A stretch of 64,000 nucleotides of DNA, taken from assembly GCA_016182655.1 (NCBI GenBank), contig JACPGB010000012.1, positions 86,651 to 150,650 of the forward strand, given 5' to 3'. Source of the stretch: Deltaproteobacteria bacterium (lineage in GTDB: Bacteria; Desulfobacterota; GWC2-55-46). Position numbers and translations under genes: made by a program. This document shows positions 16,549 through 28,005 of the stretch, one piece after another; within the stretch, counting starts at the first letter, position 1, and every line of letters starts with the position of its first letter. The notes under the pieces were generated by a model that searched no databases, had not been told where the DNA came from, and worked only from the letters and a program-made list of their open reading frames with translations.

Positions 16549-17493
16549 ATGCTCGGCCTGGTGGAAAAGTTTATCGACTACCTTGCGGTCGAGAGGAACT
16601 CCTCCCCCAACACAAGGCTCGGATACGCGAGGGATTTAAGGCAGTTTCACGCTTTTCTTAAGTCCCAGCCGCGCTACATCGGGCTCGACGGGGAGGTCGC
16701 GGTCGAGAGGCTCGACGAGCCCGCTGTCTCGGGTTTCATCTACGCGCTCTTTAGAGAGAATAAGAAAATATCGATTGCGAGGAAGCTCTCCTCGATAAGG
16801 TCTTTTTTCAGGTTTCTCGTAAAGAAGGGGCTCGCAAAGGTGAACCCCGCCGAGTGCGTGGCCGCCCCCAAGGTCGAAAGATACCTCCCGTCGGTCCTGA
16901 CCGTCGAGGAGGCCAAATCCCTGATAGAAGCGCCACGGAGCGCCGGGGAGGGGCAAGATGAGAGCCCGTCCATTTTAAGGGACCTCGCAATACTGGAGGT
17001 CCTTTATTCGTCGGGCATAAGGGTAAGCGAGCTTACCGGGCTCGACATCGACGCAATCGATCTTGAGGCTGGGACCATCAGGGTCCTCGGCAAGGGCAAC
17101 AAGGAGCGGATAGCCTATCTCGGCGATCACGCGAAAGAGTCGCTCCGGCTCTATATTGAGAATGAGAGGCCTTCCGGTGACGGCCCGCTCTTTACAGGCG
17201 GCAAGGGGGGGCAGGGGGGCGGGAATAAAACGAGACGCCTTACCCCCAGGACGGTCCAGAGGCTCGTAAAAAAATATACGGCATTGTGCGGGATAAACAA
17301 GACCCCTACACCGCATGCGCTCCGGCACACTTTCGCCACGCACCTTTTGGACGCGGGAGTCGACCTTCGCTCCATACAGGAATTGCTCGGCCACAGCAAG
17401 CTGTCGACGACCCAGAGGTACACGAAGGTCGGCGTCGACGCGATGATGGCGGCTTATGACGCGGCCCACCCGAGGGCGAAGACGAAGAAATAG
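16549..17493 (+). CDS. xerC: Tyrosine recombinase XerC/XerD
   Basis: N-terminal SAM-like core-binding domain; [39 protein letters not shown]. Confidence 0.93.
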   Translation: MLGLVEKFIDYLAVERNSSPNTRLGYARDLRQFHAFLKSQPRYIGLDGEVAVERLDEPAVSGFIYALFRENKKISIARKLSSIRSFFRFLVKKGLAKVNPAECVAAPKVERYLPSVLTVEEAKSLIEAPRSAGEGQDESPSILRDLAILEVLYSSGIRVSELTGLDIDAIDLEAGTIRVLGKGNKERIAYLGDHAKESLRLYIENERPSGDGPLFTGGKGGQGGGNKTRRLTPRTVQRLVKKYTALCGINKTPTPHALRHTFATHLLDAGVDLRSIQELLGHSKLSTTQRYTKVGVDAMMAAYDAAHPRAKTKK

Positions 17494-17502
17494 TTTGTGT
17501 TT

Positions 17503-17542
17503 GTCATTGCGAGGAGCGGCTCTTCCGCGACGAAGCAATCTC
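17503..17542 (+). repeat. Dispersed 'GTCATTGCGAGGAGCGG...CGACGAAGCAATCTC' repeat
   Basis: Matches an intergenic repeat motif I recognise from many bacterial genomes; single copy noticed in this window. Confidence 0.65.
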
Positions 17543-17567
17543 AGTATTTGACCAAAAGAAATTTTTC

Positions 17568-18113
17568 TTGGAGATTCTCTTGACAACCTTCCACGGCACC
17601 ACAGTCATAGCCGTAAGGCGTAACGGGTCGGTCGCCATGGCCGGGGACGGGCAAGTGACGCTCGGCTCCACGGTCGTCAAGCGCGGCGCGATAAAGGTGC
17701 GCCGCATAAAAGAGAAGGTCATTGCAGGGTTCGCGGGCTCGACCGCCGACGCGATGACATTATTCGACAAGTTCGAGGCGAAGTTCGACGAGACGAGGGG
17801 CAACATCACCAAGGCCGTCGTAGAGCTCGCCAAGGACTGGCGGACCGACAGGGTCCTAAGGCGTCTTGAGGCGCTATTGATCGTCGCCGACAAGGACCAC
17901 ACATTCATGATATCCGGCGCAGGAGACGTCATCGAGCCGGAGGACGGCATAGCCTCCATCGGCTCCGGCGGGTCGTTTGCCGCCGCGGCGGCAAAGGTGA
18001 TGATGAGGCACACTGATCTCACCGCAAGAGAGATAGCCGAGGAGGCGATCAAGACCGCCGCCGAGATATGCATATACACGAACACCGAGATAACGGTAGA
18101 GGAACTTTCATAA
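17568..18113 (+). CDS. hslV: ATP-dependent protease subunit HslV (TTG start at 17568 or 17580)
   Basis: [42 protein letters not shown]. Confidence 0.96.
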   Translation: MEILLTTFHGTTVIAVRRNGSVAMAGDGQVTLGSTVVKRGAIKVRRIKEKVIAGFAGSTADAMTLFDKFEAKFDETRGNITKAVVELAKDWRTDRVLRRLEALLIVADKDHTFMISGAGDVIEPEDGIASIGSGGSFAAAAAKVMMRHTDLTAREIAEEAIKTAAEICIYTNTEITVEELS

Positions 18114-18339
18114 GGCTATCTCTAAAAATTAGGAATTTTTTATGAGGTCAAGGAAGGGCGGAAATACAAAGCGCAGCATATATGGGTATTATGTGAGCAT
18201 TTTGTTTCCGTCCTGACGCAGTCCTGCCGGACGGGCAAATTCGTATCAAAGGCTGGAGTATTGATTTGCCCAGAGACTCCGTACCAACTTTGGCCCTGCG
18301 CCGAGCAGTCGGGAAAAATAACAATTTTTAGAGGTAGCC
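18114..18339 (+). mobile_element. 226-bp MITE-like element, copy 1, filling the hslV-hslU intergenic region
   Basis: Ends GGCTATCTCTAAAAATT / AATTTTTAGAGGTAGCC (inverted, 16/17); contains a 90-bp-family unit at ~18221-18306; second copy 35511-35736 is inverted and the same length. Confidence 0.88.
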
Positions 18340-18343
18340 GTAA

Positions 18344-19702
18344 ATGAAGAGCTTTACCCCGAGGGAGATAGTCTCCGAGCTCGATAAATATATAATCGGC
18401 CAGAGGCAGGCCAAAAGGGCCGTAGCCATCGCGCTCCGTAACCGCTGGCGCCGCCAGCAGGTAAGGCCCGAGCTCAGGGACGAAATATCCCCCAAGAACA
18501 TCATCATGATAGGCCCGACGGGTGTCGGCAAGACCGAGATTTCCCGGAGGCTCGCCAAGCTCGCCCAGGCCCCGTTCATAAAGGTGGAGGCCTCGAAGTT
18601 CACGGAGGTCGGCTATGTCGGCCGGGACGTGGAATCGATAATACGAGACTTGACCGAGCTCGCCATAAAGATGGTCAAGGACGAGGAGAAGGTCACGGTG
18701 CGCGTAAAGGCGAGGGACTCTGCCGAAGAGCGGCTCCTCGACTGCCTGCTTCCGCCCGTCACCTCGCCGCCGTTCCAGGCAATCGACCAGGACAAGCTCG
18801 CAAAGGAGCGCGAGCTCCAGAAATCCACGAGGGACAAGCTACGCGGGCTTCTGCGCGAGGGCAAGCTCGACGACAGGACCGTCGAGATAGAGACCTCTGA
18901 ACAGCAGAAGATGCCGTCGATCGAAATACTCTCCTCCCAGGGTGTCGAGGAGATGGACATGAATCTCAAGGACATGTTCTCCAACCTCTTCCCGAAAAAG
19001 ACCCGGAAGAGGAAGGTGAAGGTGCCGGAGGCCTTCGAGTTCCTTACTCAGGAGGAGACCCAGCGCCTTATCGACATGGAAAAGGTCGTGAAAGAGGCGG
19101 TCGAGCGCGTGGAGCAGTCGGGCATAGTATTCATCGACGAGATAGACAAGATCGCCGGAAGGCAGGCAGGGCAGACCCCTGACATTTCGAGGGAGGGCGT
19201 CCAGAGGGACCTGCTTCCCATAGTAGAGGGCTCTACCGTCAACACGAAGTACGGCATGGTGAAGACCGACCATATACTCTTCATCGCCTCGGGCGCGTTC
19301 CATGTCTCCAAGCCGTCGGACCTTATCCCCGAGTTCCAGGGCAGGTTCCCGATAAGGGTCGAGCTCGAACCACTCGGCGAGGATGAGTTCGTAAGGATAT
19401 TGACCGAGCCGGAAAACGCGCTCTTGAAGCAGTACAAGGCGCTCCTCGAGACCGAAGGGGTCGATGTCTCTTACACCGACGACGGCGTCAGGGAGATAGC
19501 GTCCATGGCGACGATAGTGAACGAGCGGATGGAGAACATCGGGGCGAGAAGGCTCCACACAGTCATGGAGCGCGTCTTCGACGAGATATCGTTCGACGCC
19601 CCGGACATGCAGGATAAAAAGCTCGTAATAGACAGCGAGTACGTGAGAAAGAGGCTCTCGGACGTCATCAAGGACGAAGACCTCTCGAGGTACATCCTCT
19701 AA
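18344..19702 (+). CDS. hslU: ATP-dependent protease ATPase subunit HslU
   Basis: [46 protein letters not shown]-terminal [13 protein letters not shown]. Confidence 0.98.
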   Translation: MKSFTPREIVSELDKYIIGQRQAKRAVAIALRNRWRRQQVRPELRDEISPKNIIMIGPTGVGKTEISRRLAKLAQAPFIKVEASKFTEVGYVGRDVESIIRDLTELAIKMVKDEEKVTVRVKARDSAEERLLDCLLPPVTSPPFQAIDQDKLAKERELQKSTRDKLRGLLREGKLDDRTVEIETSEQQKMPSIEILSSQGVEEMDMNLKDMFSNLFPKKTRKRKVKVPEAFEFLTQEETQRLIDMEKVVKEAVERVEQSGIVFIDEIDKIAGRQAGQTPDISREGVQRDLLPIVEGSTVNTKYGMVKTDHILFIASGAFHVSKPSDLIPEFQGRFPIRVELEPLGEDEFVRILTEPENALLKQYKALLETEGVDVSYTDDGVREIASMATIVNERMENIGARRLHTVMERVFDEISFDAPDMQDKKLVIDSEYVRKRLSDVIKDEDLSRYIL

Positions 19703-19766
19703 GGGCCGCTGAAGCCCCCCGGCTCTTAGGGGTGGACTACGCGGTATTTCCATTTCGGAGTCGGCC

Positions 19767-20624
19767 TTGCAGAAGAACATCGAAAAGATAAAGACGCTAT
19801 TCGAGTCGCTTCCTTACATAAGGAAGTTCTACGACAAGACTATCGTCATAAAGTACGGCGGCCACGCGATGACCGAGGAGCACTTGAAAAAGTCCTTCGC
19901 GCGCGACATCGTGCTCATGAAGTACGTCGGCATAAACCCGGTCATCGTCCACGGCGGGGGGCCGCAGATCGGCGGGCTCCTTACGCGCCTCGGCAAGGAG
20001 TCGAGGTTCGTAAAGGGCATAAGGGTCACGGACAACGAGACGATGGACGTCGTCGAGATGGTCCTCGTCGGAAAGATCAACAAAGAGATAGTCGGGCTCA
20101 TAAACCACTTCGGCGGCAAGGCCGTTGGGCTCGGCGGCAAGGACGGCGGGCTTATCACCGCAAAGAGCCTGAAGATAAAAGGCGAGGAGATGGGCTTTGC
20201 CGGGGACGTGGCGGCCATAGACCCGTCCGTCATAAGGACGCTTGAGGCCAATAACTTCATCCCGGTCATCGCGCCGGTCGGCGGCGGCGACGAGGGCTTG
20301 AGCTACAACATAAACGCGGACACCGTAGCCGGAAAGATAGCCGCGGCCCTGAAGGCGGAGAAACTCATATTGCTGACTGACGTCGCCGGGGTGCTAAATA
20401 AGGACAAGAAGCTCATCTCGTCGCTGTCATTGTCTGAAGCCCGCGCCCTCATCACAAAGAAGGTCGCGATCGGCGGCATGATACCGAAGATCCAGTGCTG
20501 TATGGAGGCGGTCGCCGGCGGCGTCACCACGGCGCACATCATAGACGGCAGGGTAGAGCACGCGGTCATGCTCGAGGTATTTACGGACGAAGGCGTAGGC
20601 ACCGCGATAGGGCTTAAGAAGTAA
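19767..20624 (+). CDS. argB: Acetylglutamate kinase (TTG start)
   Basis: [40 protein letters not shown]. Confidence 0.97.
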   Translation: MQKNIEKIKTLFESLPYIRKFYDKTIVIKYGGHAMTEEHLKKSFARDIVLMKYVGINPVIVHGGGPQIGGLLTRLGKESRFVKGIRVTDNETMDVVEMVLVGKINKEIVGLINHFGGKAVGLGGKDGGLITAKSLKIKGEEMGFAGDVAAIDPSVIRTLEANNFIPVIAPVGGGDEGLSYNINADTVAGKIAAALKAEKLILLTDVAGVLNKDKKLISSLSLSEARALITKKVAIGGMIPKIQCCMEAVAGGVTTAHIIDGRVEHAVMLEVFTDEGVGTAIGLKK

Positions 20625-20627
20625 TAG

Positions 20628-21857
20628 TTGATACGAAGGAAGGGACGGAAGTTGACGAACGCTGAAATCATCTCACTCACCACAAAGCATGTCGCGAATA
20701 CCTACGGCCGTTTCCCCATTTCAATTGTAAAGGGCTCCGGTGCGGAGGTCTGGGACGCCGATGGAAAGCGTTACCTCGATTTCACCTCAGGCCTCGCCGT
20801 CTGCAACCTCGGCCACTGTCACCCGAAGGTCGTCGAGGCCCTCAGGCGGCAGGCCGGAGAGCTCATACACATTTCCAACCTTTATCACATAAAGACGCAG
20901 TCGGAGCTCGCCGGGCTTTTGACAAAGCATTCCTTTGCCGATAAGGTGTTCTTCTGCAACTCAGGCGCGGAGGCGAACGAGGCCGCGATAAAGCTCGCAA
21001 GGAAGTTCTTTAGCGTCAAGGGCGACGACCGGTTTCAGATCGTAACGATGGAAAAATCCTTCCACGGCAGGACATTGGGGGCGCTTGCGGCAACCGGGCA
21101 GAAGAAGTTCCAGGCGGGCTTCGAGCCCTTGCTTGAAAAATTCACCTATGTGCCGTTTAACGATATCTCCGCGCTCAAAGGCGCGCTGAACGCAAAAACT
21201 GCGGCCGTGATGGTCGAGCCCATACAGGGCGAGGGCGGGGTCAATGTGCCCTCGGACGCGTATCTTAAAGAGCTCAAGGCCGCATGCAAGGCGAACGGGA
21301 CGCTCCTCATATTCGACGAGGTACAGGTCGGCATGGGACGCACGGGCACACTATTCGCATACGAGAACTCAGGTGTCTCTCCTGACATCATGACGCTCGC
21401 AAAGGGGCTCGCCGGAGGGGTCGCCATTGGCGCGATGTGCGCGACAGACGAGGTCGCCTCCGCTTTCACCCCGGGCACGCACGCATCGACCTTTGGCGGA
21501 AACCCGCTCGCCACCGCCGCCGGGCTTGCGGCCTTGAAGGTAATCGTCGAGGAAGGCATACTCGAGAACTGCAAGAAGTCAGGCGCGTATCTTGTGAACA
21601 AGCTTGAATCGCTCAAAAAGGATTTTTCCTTTATAAAAGAGATACGCGGCAAGGGGCTCATCATCGGCATGGAGCTCGCCGACGGCATAAAGGGCGGGGG
21701 CATCGTAAAAGACTGCCTCGATAGGGGCCTTCTCATAAACTGCGTCGGCGACAAGACGCTCCGCTTCATCCCGGCGCTCATCGTGGGTGAAAAAGAGATA
21801 GACGAGATGATTGAGGTTCTTAAGAAGTCTTTTTCGTCTTTGCCCTCTGCGTCTTAA
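20628..21857 (+). CDS. argD: Acetylornithine aminotransferase (start uncertain, TTG 20628 or 20652)
   Basis: NTYGRFPISIVKGSGAEVWDADGKRYLDFTSGLAVCNLGHCHP; FDEVQVGMGRTG; TLAKGLAGGVAIGA. Confidence 0.96.
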   Translation: MIRRKGRKLTNAEIISLTTKHVANTYGRFPISIVKGSGAEVWDADGKRYLDFTSGLAVCNLGHCHPKVVEALRRQAGELIHISNLYHIKTQSELAGLLTKHSFADKVFFCNSGAEANEAAIKLARKFFSVKGDDRFQIVTMEKSFHGRTLGALAATGQKKFQAGFEPLLEKFTYVPFNDISALKGALNAKTAAVMVEPIQGEGGVNVPSDAYLKELKAACKANGTLLIFDEVQVGMGRTGTLFAYENSGVSPDIMTLAKGLAGGVAIGAMCATDEVASAFTPGTHASTFGGNPLATAAGLAALKVIVEEGILENCKKSGAYLVNKLESLKKDFSFIKEIRGKGLIIGMELADGIKGGGIVKDCLDRGLLINCVGDKTLRFIPALIVGEKEIDEMIEVLKKSFSSLPSAS

Positions 21858-21888
21858 TGTGAAGGGGCCGGAGAAAACTTGTAAAGAC

Positions 21889-22000
21889 TCACCCTCCCCT
21901 CTGTCCCCTCCCATCAAGGGAGGGGAAGTTTTTGGGGCCGGGCGCAGGAGTAATATCATTTTACCCCTCTCCCTTGATGGGAGAGGGTTGGGGTGAGGGT
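21889..22000. repeat. CT-rich inverted repeat pair (ACCCTCCCC...CCCATCAAGGGAGGGG ... CCCTTGATGGGAGAGGGTTGGGGTGAGGGT)
   Basis: Two hairpin arms and an outer inverted repeat; common bacterial intergenic type. Confidence 0.8.
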
Positions 22001-22033
22001 GGCAGTTTTGAATACGAATAAGGGAATATATAA

Positions 22034-22948
<915 letters not shown>

Positions 22949-22968
22949 ATTACAGGTAAAAGGAAGGA

Positions 22969-24192
22969 TTGGCGGAGATGAAGAAGGTAAAAAAGGTCGT
23001 CCTTGCATACTCAGGCGGGCTCGATACGTCCGTCATAATGAAGTGGCTGATCGAGCGTTACGAATGCGAGTGCATAGCGTTCTCGGCGGACATCGGCCAG
23101 GGCTCTGAGATAAAAGGCCTTAAAGAGAAGGCCCTGTCCACGGGCGCATCCAAGATATACATAAAGGACCTTAGAGAGGAGTTCGTCTCGGACTTCGTCT
23201 TCCCGATGCTCCGCGCGGCTTCAGTCTACGAAGGGACATACCTCCTCGGCACCTCCATCGCAAGGCCTTTGATAGCAAAGGCGCAGATGGAGATAGCGAA
23301 GGCGGAAAAGGCCGACAGCGTCTCGCACGGCGCGACCGGCAAGGGGAACGATCAGGTCAGGTTCGAGCTCACCTATTACGCGATCGACCCGCACATACAT
23401 GTCATCGCCCCATGGCGCGAGTGGGACATGAAGGGCAGGGCAGACCTCATACGCTACGCCAAGAGGCACGGCATACCGGTTCCCGTTACCAAGTCCAAGC
23501 CATACAGCTCCGACAGGAACCTCTTCCACATTAGCTTCGAAGGCGGCATACTCGAAGACCCGTGGGCGGAGCCGCCCGCGGACATGTTCGTGCTGACGCG
23601 CTCCCCGGAGAAGGCCCCGGCCAGGCCGACTTACCTGGAAATCGGCTTCGAGAACGGCAACCCCGTCTCGATAGACGGCAAGAAGCTCTCCCCGGCGAGG
23701 CTCCTTGAGAAGCTCAACGAAATAGGCGGCGTAAACGGCATTGGCAGGGTCGACATGGTAGAGAGCCGTTATGTCGGCATAAAGTCGCGCGGCGTATACG
23801 AGACGCCGGGCGGGACCATACTGCACTCCGCACGGAGGGCGGTGGAATCCATCACCATGGACAGGGAGCTCCTGCATCTCCGCGACAGCCTCACACAGAG
23901 GTACTCCGACCTCGTATACAACGGCTACTGGTACTCGCCCGAGAGAAAGGCCCTCCAGGGGCTTATTGACGAAGCGACGTCGGCGGTCACGGGCATCGCA
24001 AGGGTGAAGCTCTACAAAGGCAATGTGACGGTCGTCGGCAGAAAGGCCGAGGCCTCGTTATATCGCCCGGACTTCGCGACCTTCGAAGAAGACATGGTCT
24101 ACGACCAGAAGGACGCCGAGGGGTTCATCAAGATAAACGCGCTCCGCTTGAAGATAAATGCCATGGTCGAAAAGGATATTAAGAGGAGATAA
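22969..24192 (+). CDS. argG: Argininosuccinate synthase
   Basis: [35 protein letters not shown]. Confidence 0.98.
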   Translation: MAEMKKVKKVVLAYSGGLDTSVIMKWLIERYECECIAFSADIGQGSEIKGLKEKALSTGASKIYIKDLREEFVSDFVFPMLRAASVYEGTYLLGTSIARPLIAKAQMEIAKAEKADSVSHGATGKGNDQVRFELTYYAIDPHIHVIAPWREWDMKGRADLIRYAKRHGIPVPVTKSKPYSSDRNLFHISFEGGILEDPWAEPPADMFVLTRSPEKAPARPTYLEIGFENGNPVSIDGKKLSPARLLEKLNEIGGVNGIGRVDMVESRYVGIKSRGVYETPGGTILHSARRAVESITMDRELLHLRDSLTQRYSDLVYNGYWYSPERKALQGLIDEATSAVTGIARVKLYKGNVTVVGRKAEASLYRPDFATFEEDMVYDQKDAEGFIKINALRLKINAMVEKDIKRR

Positions 24193-24194
24193 GG

Positions 24195-24971
24195 TTGAAG
24201 GTCTGCAGGTTTTCATTCGAGGGCAAGACCTCTTACGGCGTCGTTGAGGGCGAGACTATTTTCGAGGTCGACGGCGACCCGTTCAGAGGAGGTGTTGCCG
24301 GCCTTAAAAAGACCGGGAGGCAAGCGGCCGTCTCAAGCGTCAAGCTCCTTGCCCCTTGCGAGCCTTCGAAAATAGCCGCGATTGGCCTCAATTACAAGGC
24401 CCACGCGGCCGAGTTCAACAAGCCCTTGCCCGAAGAGCCGATGCTTTTTTTAAAACCCTCTACCGCCGTAATCGGCCCCGAGGAGGGAATAGTCTATCCG
24501 TCGCACATGTCCCACAGGGTCGACTACGAGGGCGAGCTCGCAATCGTCATAGGCAAGAGGGCGAAGGACGTCGCGCCGGAGAAGGCCAGCGAGTACATAC
24601 TCGGCTACACCTGCTTTAACGACGTCACCGCCCGCGACCTTCAGGGCAAGGACATACAGTATTCGAGGGCAAAGGGCTTCGACACCTTCGCGTGCGTGGG
24701 GCCCTGGATAGAGACCGACCTCGACCCGACTCGGGTCCGAATAACGTCCTTTCTTAACGGAGAGAAGAGGCAGGACACCTCGACAGAGGACATGATATTC
24801 GACTGCTTCAAGCTCCTGAGCTTCGTATCCCATGTGATGACTCTTCTTCCCGGCGATATAATAGCGACCGGCACGCCCTCGGGTGTGGGCAAGATGAAGC
24901 CGGGGAACACCGTGGAGATTTCGATTGATGGCATAGGCGTTTTAAAAAACATAGTGGTAGCGAGACAGTAA
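24195..24971 (+). CDS. Fumarylacetoacetate hydrolase family protein
   Basis: [47 protein letters not shown]. Confidence 0.92.
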   Translation: MKVCRFSFEGKTSYGVVEGETIFEVDGDPFRGGVAGLKKTGRQAAVSSVKLLAPCEPSKIAAIGLNYKAHAAEFNKPLPEEPMLFLKPSTAVIGPEEGIVYPSHMSHRVDYEGELAIVIGKRAKDVAPEKASEYILGYTCFNDVTARDLQGKDIQYSRAKGFDTFACVGPWIETDLDPTRVRITSFLNGEKRQDTSTEDMIFDCFKLLSFVSHVMTLLPGDIIATGTPSGVGKMKPGNTVEISIDGIGVLKNIVVARQ

Positions 24972-25007
24972 AATAGATACAAGGAAAGTCAAGGAGGTAG
25001 CACCGAA

Positions 25008-26246
25008 ATGCCGGAAGATTACATGCAGGGGCTTTTCGCCGAGCGTATTGGCGGGGCCTCGTTCGGGAAGAGCACGAAGCTCTACAAATTCGAGAAGATA
25101 AAGAGGGCGAAGGCGGAGGCCAAGAGATTGAGCCCCAACACCGAGCTCCTGGACTTCGGCGTTGGAGAGCCGGACGAGATGGCCTTCCCGATAGTCATCG
25201 AGGCGTTGAGGCACGAGTGCGCCAAACCCGAGAACCGGGGATATTCCGACAACGGCATATTCGAATTGAAGGATGCGGCGGCGAAGTATCTGGATAAGGT
25301 CTATGGCGTAACCGGCATTGACCCGACCAGGGAAATAATACACTCGATCGGGTCCAAGCCCGCTCTCGCCATGCTCCCGGACGCCTTCATAAACCCCGGA
25401 GACGGCGTACTCATGACCTCGCCCGGCTACCCGATCCTCGCCACGCACACCGAGTGGAACAACGGAAGGGTCGTGAAGCTTCCGCTTAAGGAGGAGAACG
25501 GCTTCCTCCCGGACCTCGACGCTCTGACACCGGCGGACCTTAATGGCATAAAGCTCCTCTACCTCAATTACCCGAACAACCCGACTGGTGCCGCGGCCAC
25601 GCCTGAGTTCTTCGCAAAGGTCGTCGAGTTCGCGCGCAGGAACAGGATACTCGTCGTGCACGACGCGGCATACGCCGCGCTCTCCTATGAAGGCAGGCCG
25701 TTGAGCTTCCTCTCCGTGGAAGGCGCAAAGGAAGTGGGCATCGAGATACACTCGTTCTCAAAGGCCTTCAACATGACAGGCTGGAGGCTCGCGTTTGTCG
25801 TGGGCAATGAAAAGGCCATCGCGGCCTATGGCCACGTGAAGGACAATTATGACTCGGGCCAGTTCATCGCCATCCAGAAGGCGGGCATTTACGCCCTCGA
25901 CCACCCGGAGATAACCGAGAAGATCTCGGCCAAGTACAAGCGTAGGTTGAAGCTCATGGTCGACGCCCTTAACGCCTCCGGCTTTTCAGCCGTTATGCCG
26001 AAGGGATCGTTCTACCTCTATGTCAGGTCCCCGAAAAGGGCGAGGAGGGGCGAGACGGTATTCGAGACCTCGGAAGACGTCTCCGAGTTCCTCATAAAAG
26101 AGGCGCATATCTCGACCGTGCCGTGGGACGACGTGGGTAGCTATCTACGGTTCTCCGCGACCTTCGCGGCAAAGGACAAGGAAGACGAGTACAGGGTCAT
26201 CGAGGAGATGCAGAAGAGGCTGAAGGCCTTGGAGCTTGAATTTTAG
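25008..26246 (+). CDS. dapL: LL-diaminopimelate aminotransferase
   Basis: AKRLSPNTELLDFGVGEPDEMAFP..ENRGYSDNGIFELKDAAAKYLDKVYGV; YLNYPNNPTGAAAT; EIHSFSKAFNMTGWRLAF. Confidence 0.88.
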   Translation: MPEDYMQGLFAERIGGASFGKSTKLYKFEKIKRAKAEAKRLSPNTELLDFGVGEPDEMAFPIVIEALRHECAKPENRGYSDNGIFELKDAAAKYLDKVYGVTGIDPTREIIHSIGSKPALAMLPDAFINPGDGVLMTSPGYPILATHTEWNNGRVVKLPLKEENGFLPDLDALTPADLNGIKLLYLNYPNNPTGAAATPEFFAKVVEFARRNRILVVHDAAYAALSYEGRPLSFLSVEGAKEVGIEIHSFSKAFNMTGWRLAFVVGNEKAIAAYGHVKDNYDSGQFIAIQKAGIYALDHPEITEKISAKYKRRLKLMVDALNASGFSAVMPKGSFYLYVRSPKRARRGETVFETSEDVSEFLIKEAHISTVPWDDVGSYLRFSATFAAKDKEDEYRVIEEMQKRLKALELEF

Positions 26247-26275
26247 TCAAAAAGGGCCCTTCGGGGCCCTTGCTT
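26247..26275 (+). terminator. Hairpin AAAAAGGGCCCTTCGGGGCCCTTGCTTT
   Basis: Stem-loop immediately after dapL. Confidence 0.6.
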
Positions 26276-26292
26276 TATGGGCGGGGGGCTGG

Positions 26293-26784
26293 ATGGGCGA
26301 GAGGGTCTTCATAGCCGTAGGCTCGAACCTCGGCGACAGGGAAGCGAACTGCCGGATGGCGATCGAGCATCTGAAATACTCTCCCCGCGTAAGGCTCATA
26401 AAAGAAAGCTCGTTCAATGAGACCGAGCCCTGGGGCAAGACCGATCAGCCCGCGTTCATGAACGGGGCCGTGGAGATAGAGACGGACCTTCCACCGAAGG
26501 AACTGCTCGCGCTCCTTAAGGATATCGAAGGGCGTATCGGGAGAAAGGCCCGCGAAAGATGGGGCCCGAGGGAGATAGACCTCGACATAATCTTTTACGG
26601 GGACAGGGTCTTAAAGGAAGAGGGGCTCGCCATCCCGCACCCTGAGGCGCACAAAAGGCTCTTCGTCATCGAGCCGATCGCGGAGCTCGCCCCTGACTTT
26701 GTCCATCCTGTCCTCAAAGAGAAGGTATATGACATCCTTATGAGGCTCTATAACAGGCCCGTAAGGGATGCGAGAAAAGAATGA
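26293..26784 (+). CDS. folK: 2-amino-4-hydroxy-6-hydroxymethyldihydropteridine pyrophosphokinase
   Basis: VFIAVGSNLGDREAN, RWGPREIDLDIIFYGD, IPHPEAHKRLFVIEPIAELAP. Confidence 0.96.
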   Translation: MGERVFIAVGSNLGDREANCRMAIEHLKYSPRVRLIKESSFNETEPWGKTDQPAFMNGAVEIETDLPPKELLALLKDIEGRIGRKARERWGPREIDLDIIFYGDRVLKEEGLAIPHPEAHKRLFVIEPIAELAPDFVHPVLKEKVYDILMRLYNRPVRDARKE

Positions 26785-27056
26785 AACCGGTCATCATCCT
26801 CATACTCGTCTTTTTTGCCGTGAGACTCCTTAGAAAAAACCTCCTGAAAAAGGCGGCCTCGATGTCCGCTTCGGAGCAGAAGTCAGGGGATTCCCGCATC
26901 CCGAATAAAGGCGCCGGGAACCGGGGCGAAGAGATGGTCCTCGACCCTGTCTGCGGGTCTTATGTCCCCGAGAGCTCGGCCTTATCCGCGAAGAGGGACG
27001 GCGAGACAGCGCATTTCTGCTCTACCGAGTGCCGGGAGAAGTTCCTCAAAGGCTGA
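26781..27056 (+). CDS. Small membrane-anchored YHS-like protein (PP0621-like)
   Basis: N-terminal TM; MVLDPVCGSYVPESSALSAKRDGETAHFCSTECREKFL. Confidence 0.75.
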   Translation: MKPVIILILVFFAVRLLRKNLLKKAASMSASEQKSGDSRIPNKGAGNRGEEMVLDPVCGSYVPESSALSAKRDGETAHFCSTECREKFLKG

Positions 27057-27077
27057 AAAGCCCCTCTCATAAATCAG

Positions 27078-27106
27078 TTGACGCGGACATTCTACCTTGC
27101 TATCCT
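27078..27106 (+). promoter_or_regulatory. Putative sigma70 promoter
   Basis: TTGACG-N17-TATCCT upstream of the aldolase gene. Confidence 0.5.
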
Positions 27107-27201
27107 GAAAAAGTGCGTCTCCGAAGCGGTATTTTAGCTTAAATCTCGCGTTTTTGTTGGAGTTTTGATTAAAAACAATCTTGTCTGAAGGAGGACTTAT
27201 A

Positions 27202-28005
27202 ATGGACTGGGGCATGAAGAACCGCTTATCGAAGATCATAAGACCGGAGACCGGCAGGACCGTTATGCTCGCCGTCGACCACGGGTACTTCCTCGGGCCC
27301 ACGACCGGGCTCCAGTCGCCGGGCAAGACCGTAGAGCCGCTCATCCCTTACGCCGACACGCTCATGCTTACAAGGGGCGTATTGAGGTCGTGCGTCGACG
27401 CCGCGACGAACATCCCCATAGTCTTAAGGGTCTCGGGCGGCACGTCCATACTCGGCAACCTCGCCGACGAGGGGACGACCGTCTCGATGAAAGACGCGCT
27501 CCGGCTTAATGTCGCAGGTGTCGCCCTCTCCATATTCGTAGGCTCCGAGCTTGAGAGGAAGACCCTTCTTGCGCTTGCCGACCTCGTGAACGAGGCCGAG
27601 GAGTTCGGCGTTCCGGTCCTCGCCGTCACGGCCGTAGGCAAGGACATGGTGAGGGACGCGCGGTATCTGGGGCTTGCCTGCAGGATAGCGGCCGAACTCG
27701 GCGCGCATCTCGTGAAGACCTACTACTGCGACGACTTCGAGAAGGTCGTAAGGAACTGCCCCGTCCCGGTCGTCATCGCGGGCGGAAAGAAGATACCCGA
27801 GAAGGAAGCCATAGAGCTCTCCTATAACGCCGTTACAAGGGGCGCGGTAGGCGTCGACATGGGCAGGAACATATTCCAGTCCGATAACCCGGTATCCATG
27901 ATAAGGACCGTCCGCGAGATAGTCCACAAGGACCTGAAACCTGCGCAGGCTTGGGACATGTTCACAACGCTCGCTCACGAAAACAAGGAAAAGGCGTTCG
28001 CTTAA
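27202..28005 (+). CDS. DeoC/FbaB-type class I aldolase family (LsrF-like)
   Basis: TVMLAVDHGYFLGPTTGL, VLAVTAVGKDMVRDARYL, HLVKTYYCDDFEKVV, GVDMGRNIFQSDNP; GGAGG upstream of ATG 27202. Confidence 0.85.
   Translation: MDWGMKNRLSKIIRPETGRTVMLAVDHGYFLGPTTGLQSPGKTVEPLIPYADTLMLTRGVLRSCVDAATNIPIVLRVSGGTSILGNLADEGTTVSMKDALRLNVAGVALSIFVGSELERKTLLALADLVNEAEEFGVPVLAVTAVGKDMVRDARYLGLACRIAAELGAHLVKTYYCDDFEKVVRNCPVPVVIAGGKKIPEKEAIELSYNAVTRGAVGVDMGRNIFQSDNPVSMIRTVREIVHKDLKPAQAWDMFTTLAHENKEKAFA

Noticed and set aside
16549-17493. Tyrosine recombinase as evidence for an integrated element
   Set aside because: Looks like the housekeeping XerC/D next to hslVU, a common chromosomal arrangement; no phage or integrative-element genes nearby
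18839-19780. 313-aa minus-strand ORF antisense to hslU
   Set aside because: Shadow ORF of a highly conserved gene
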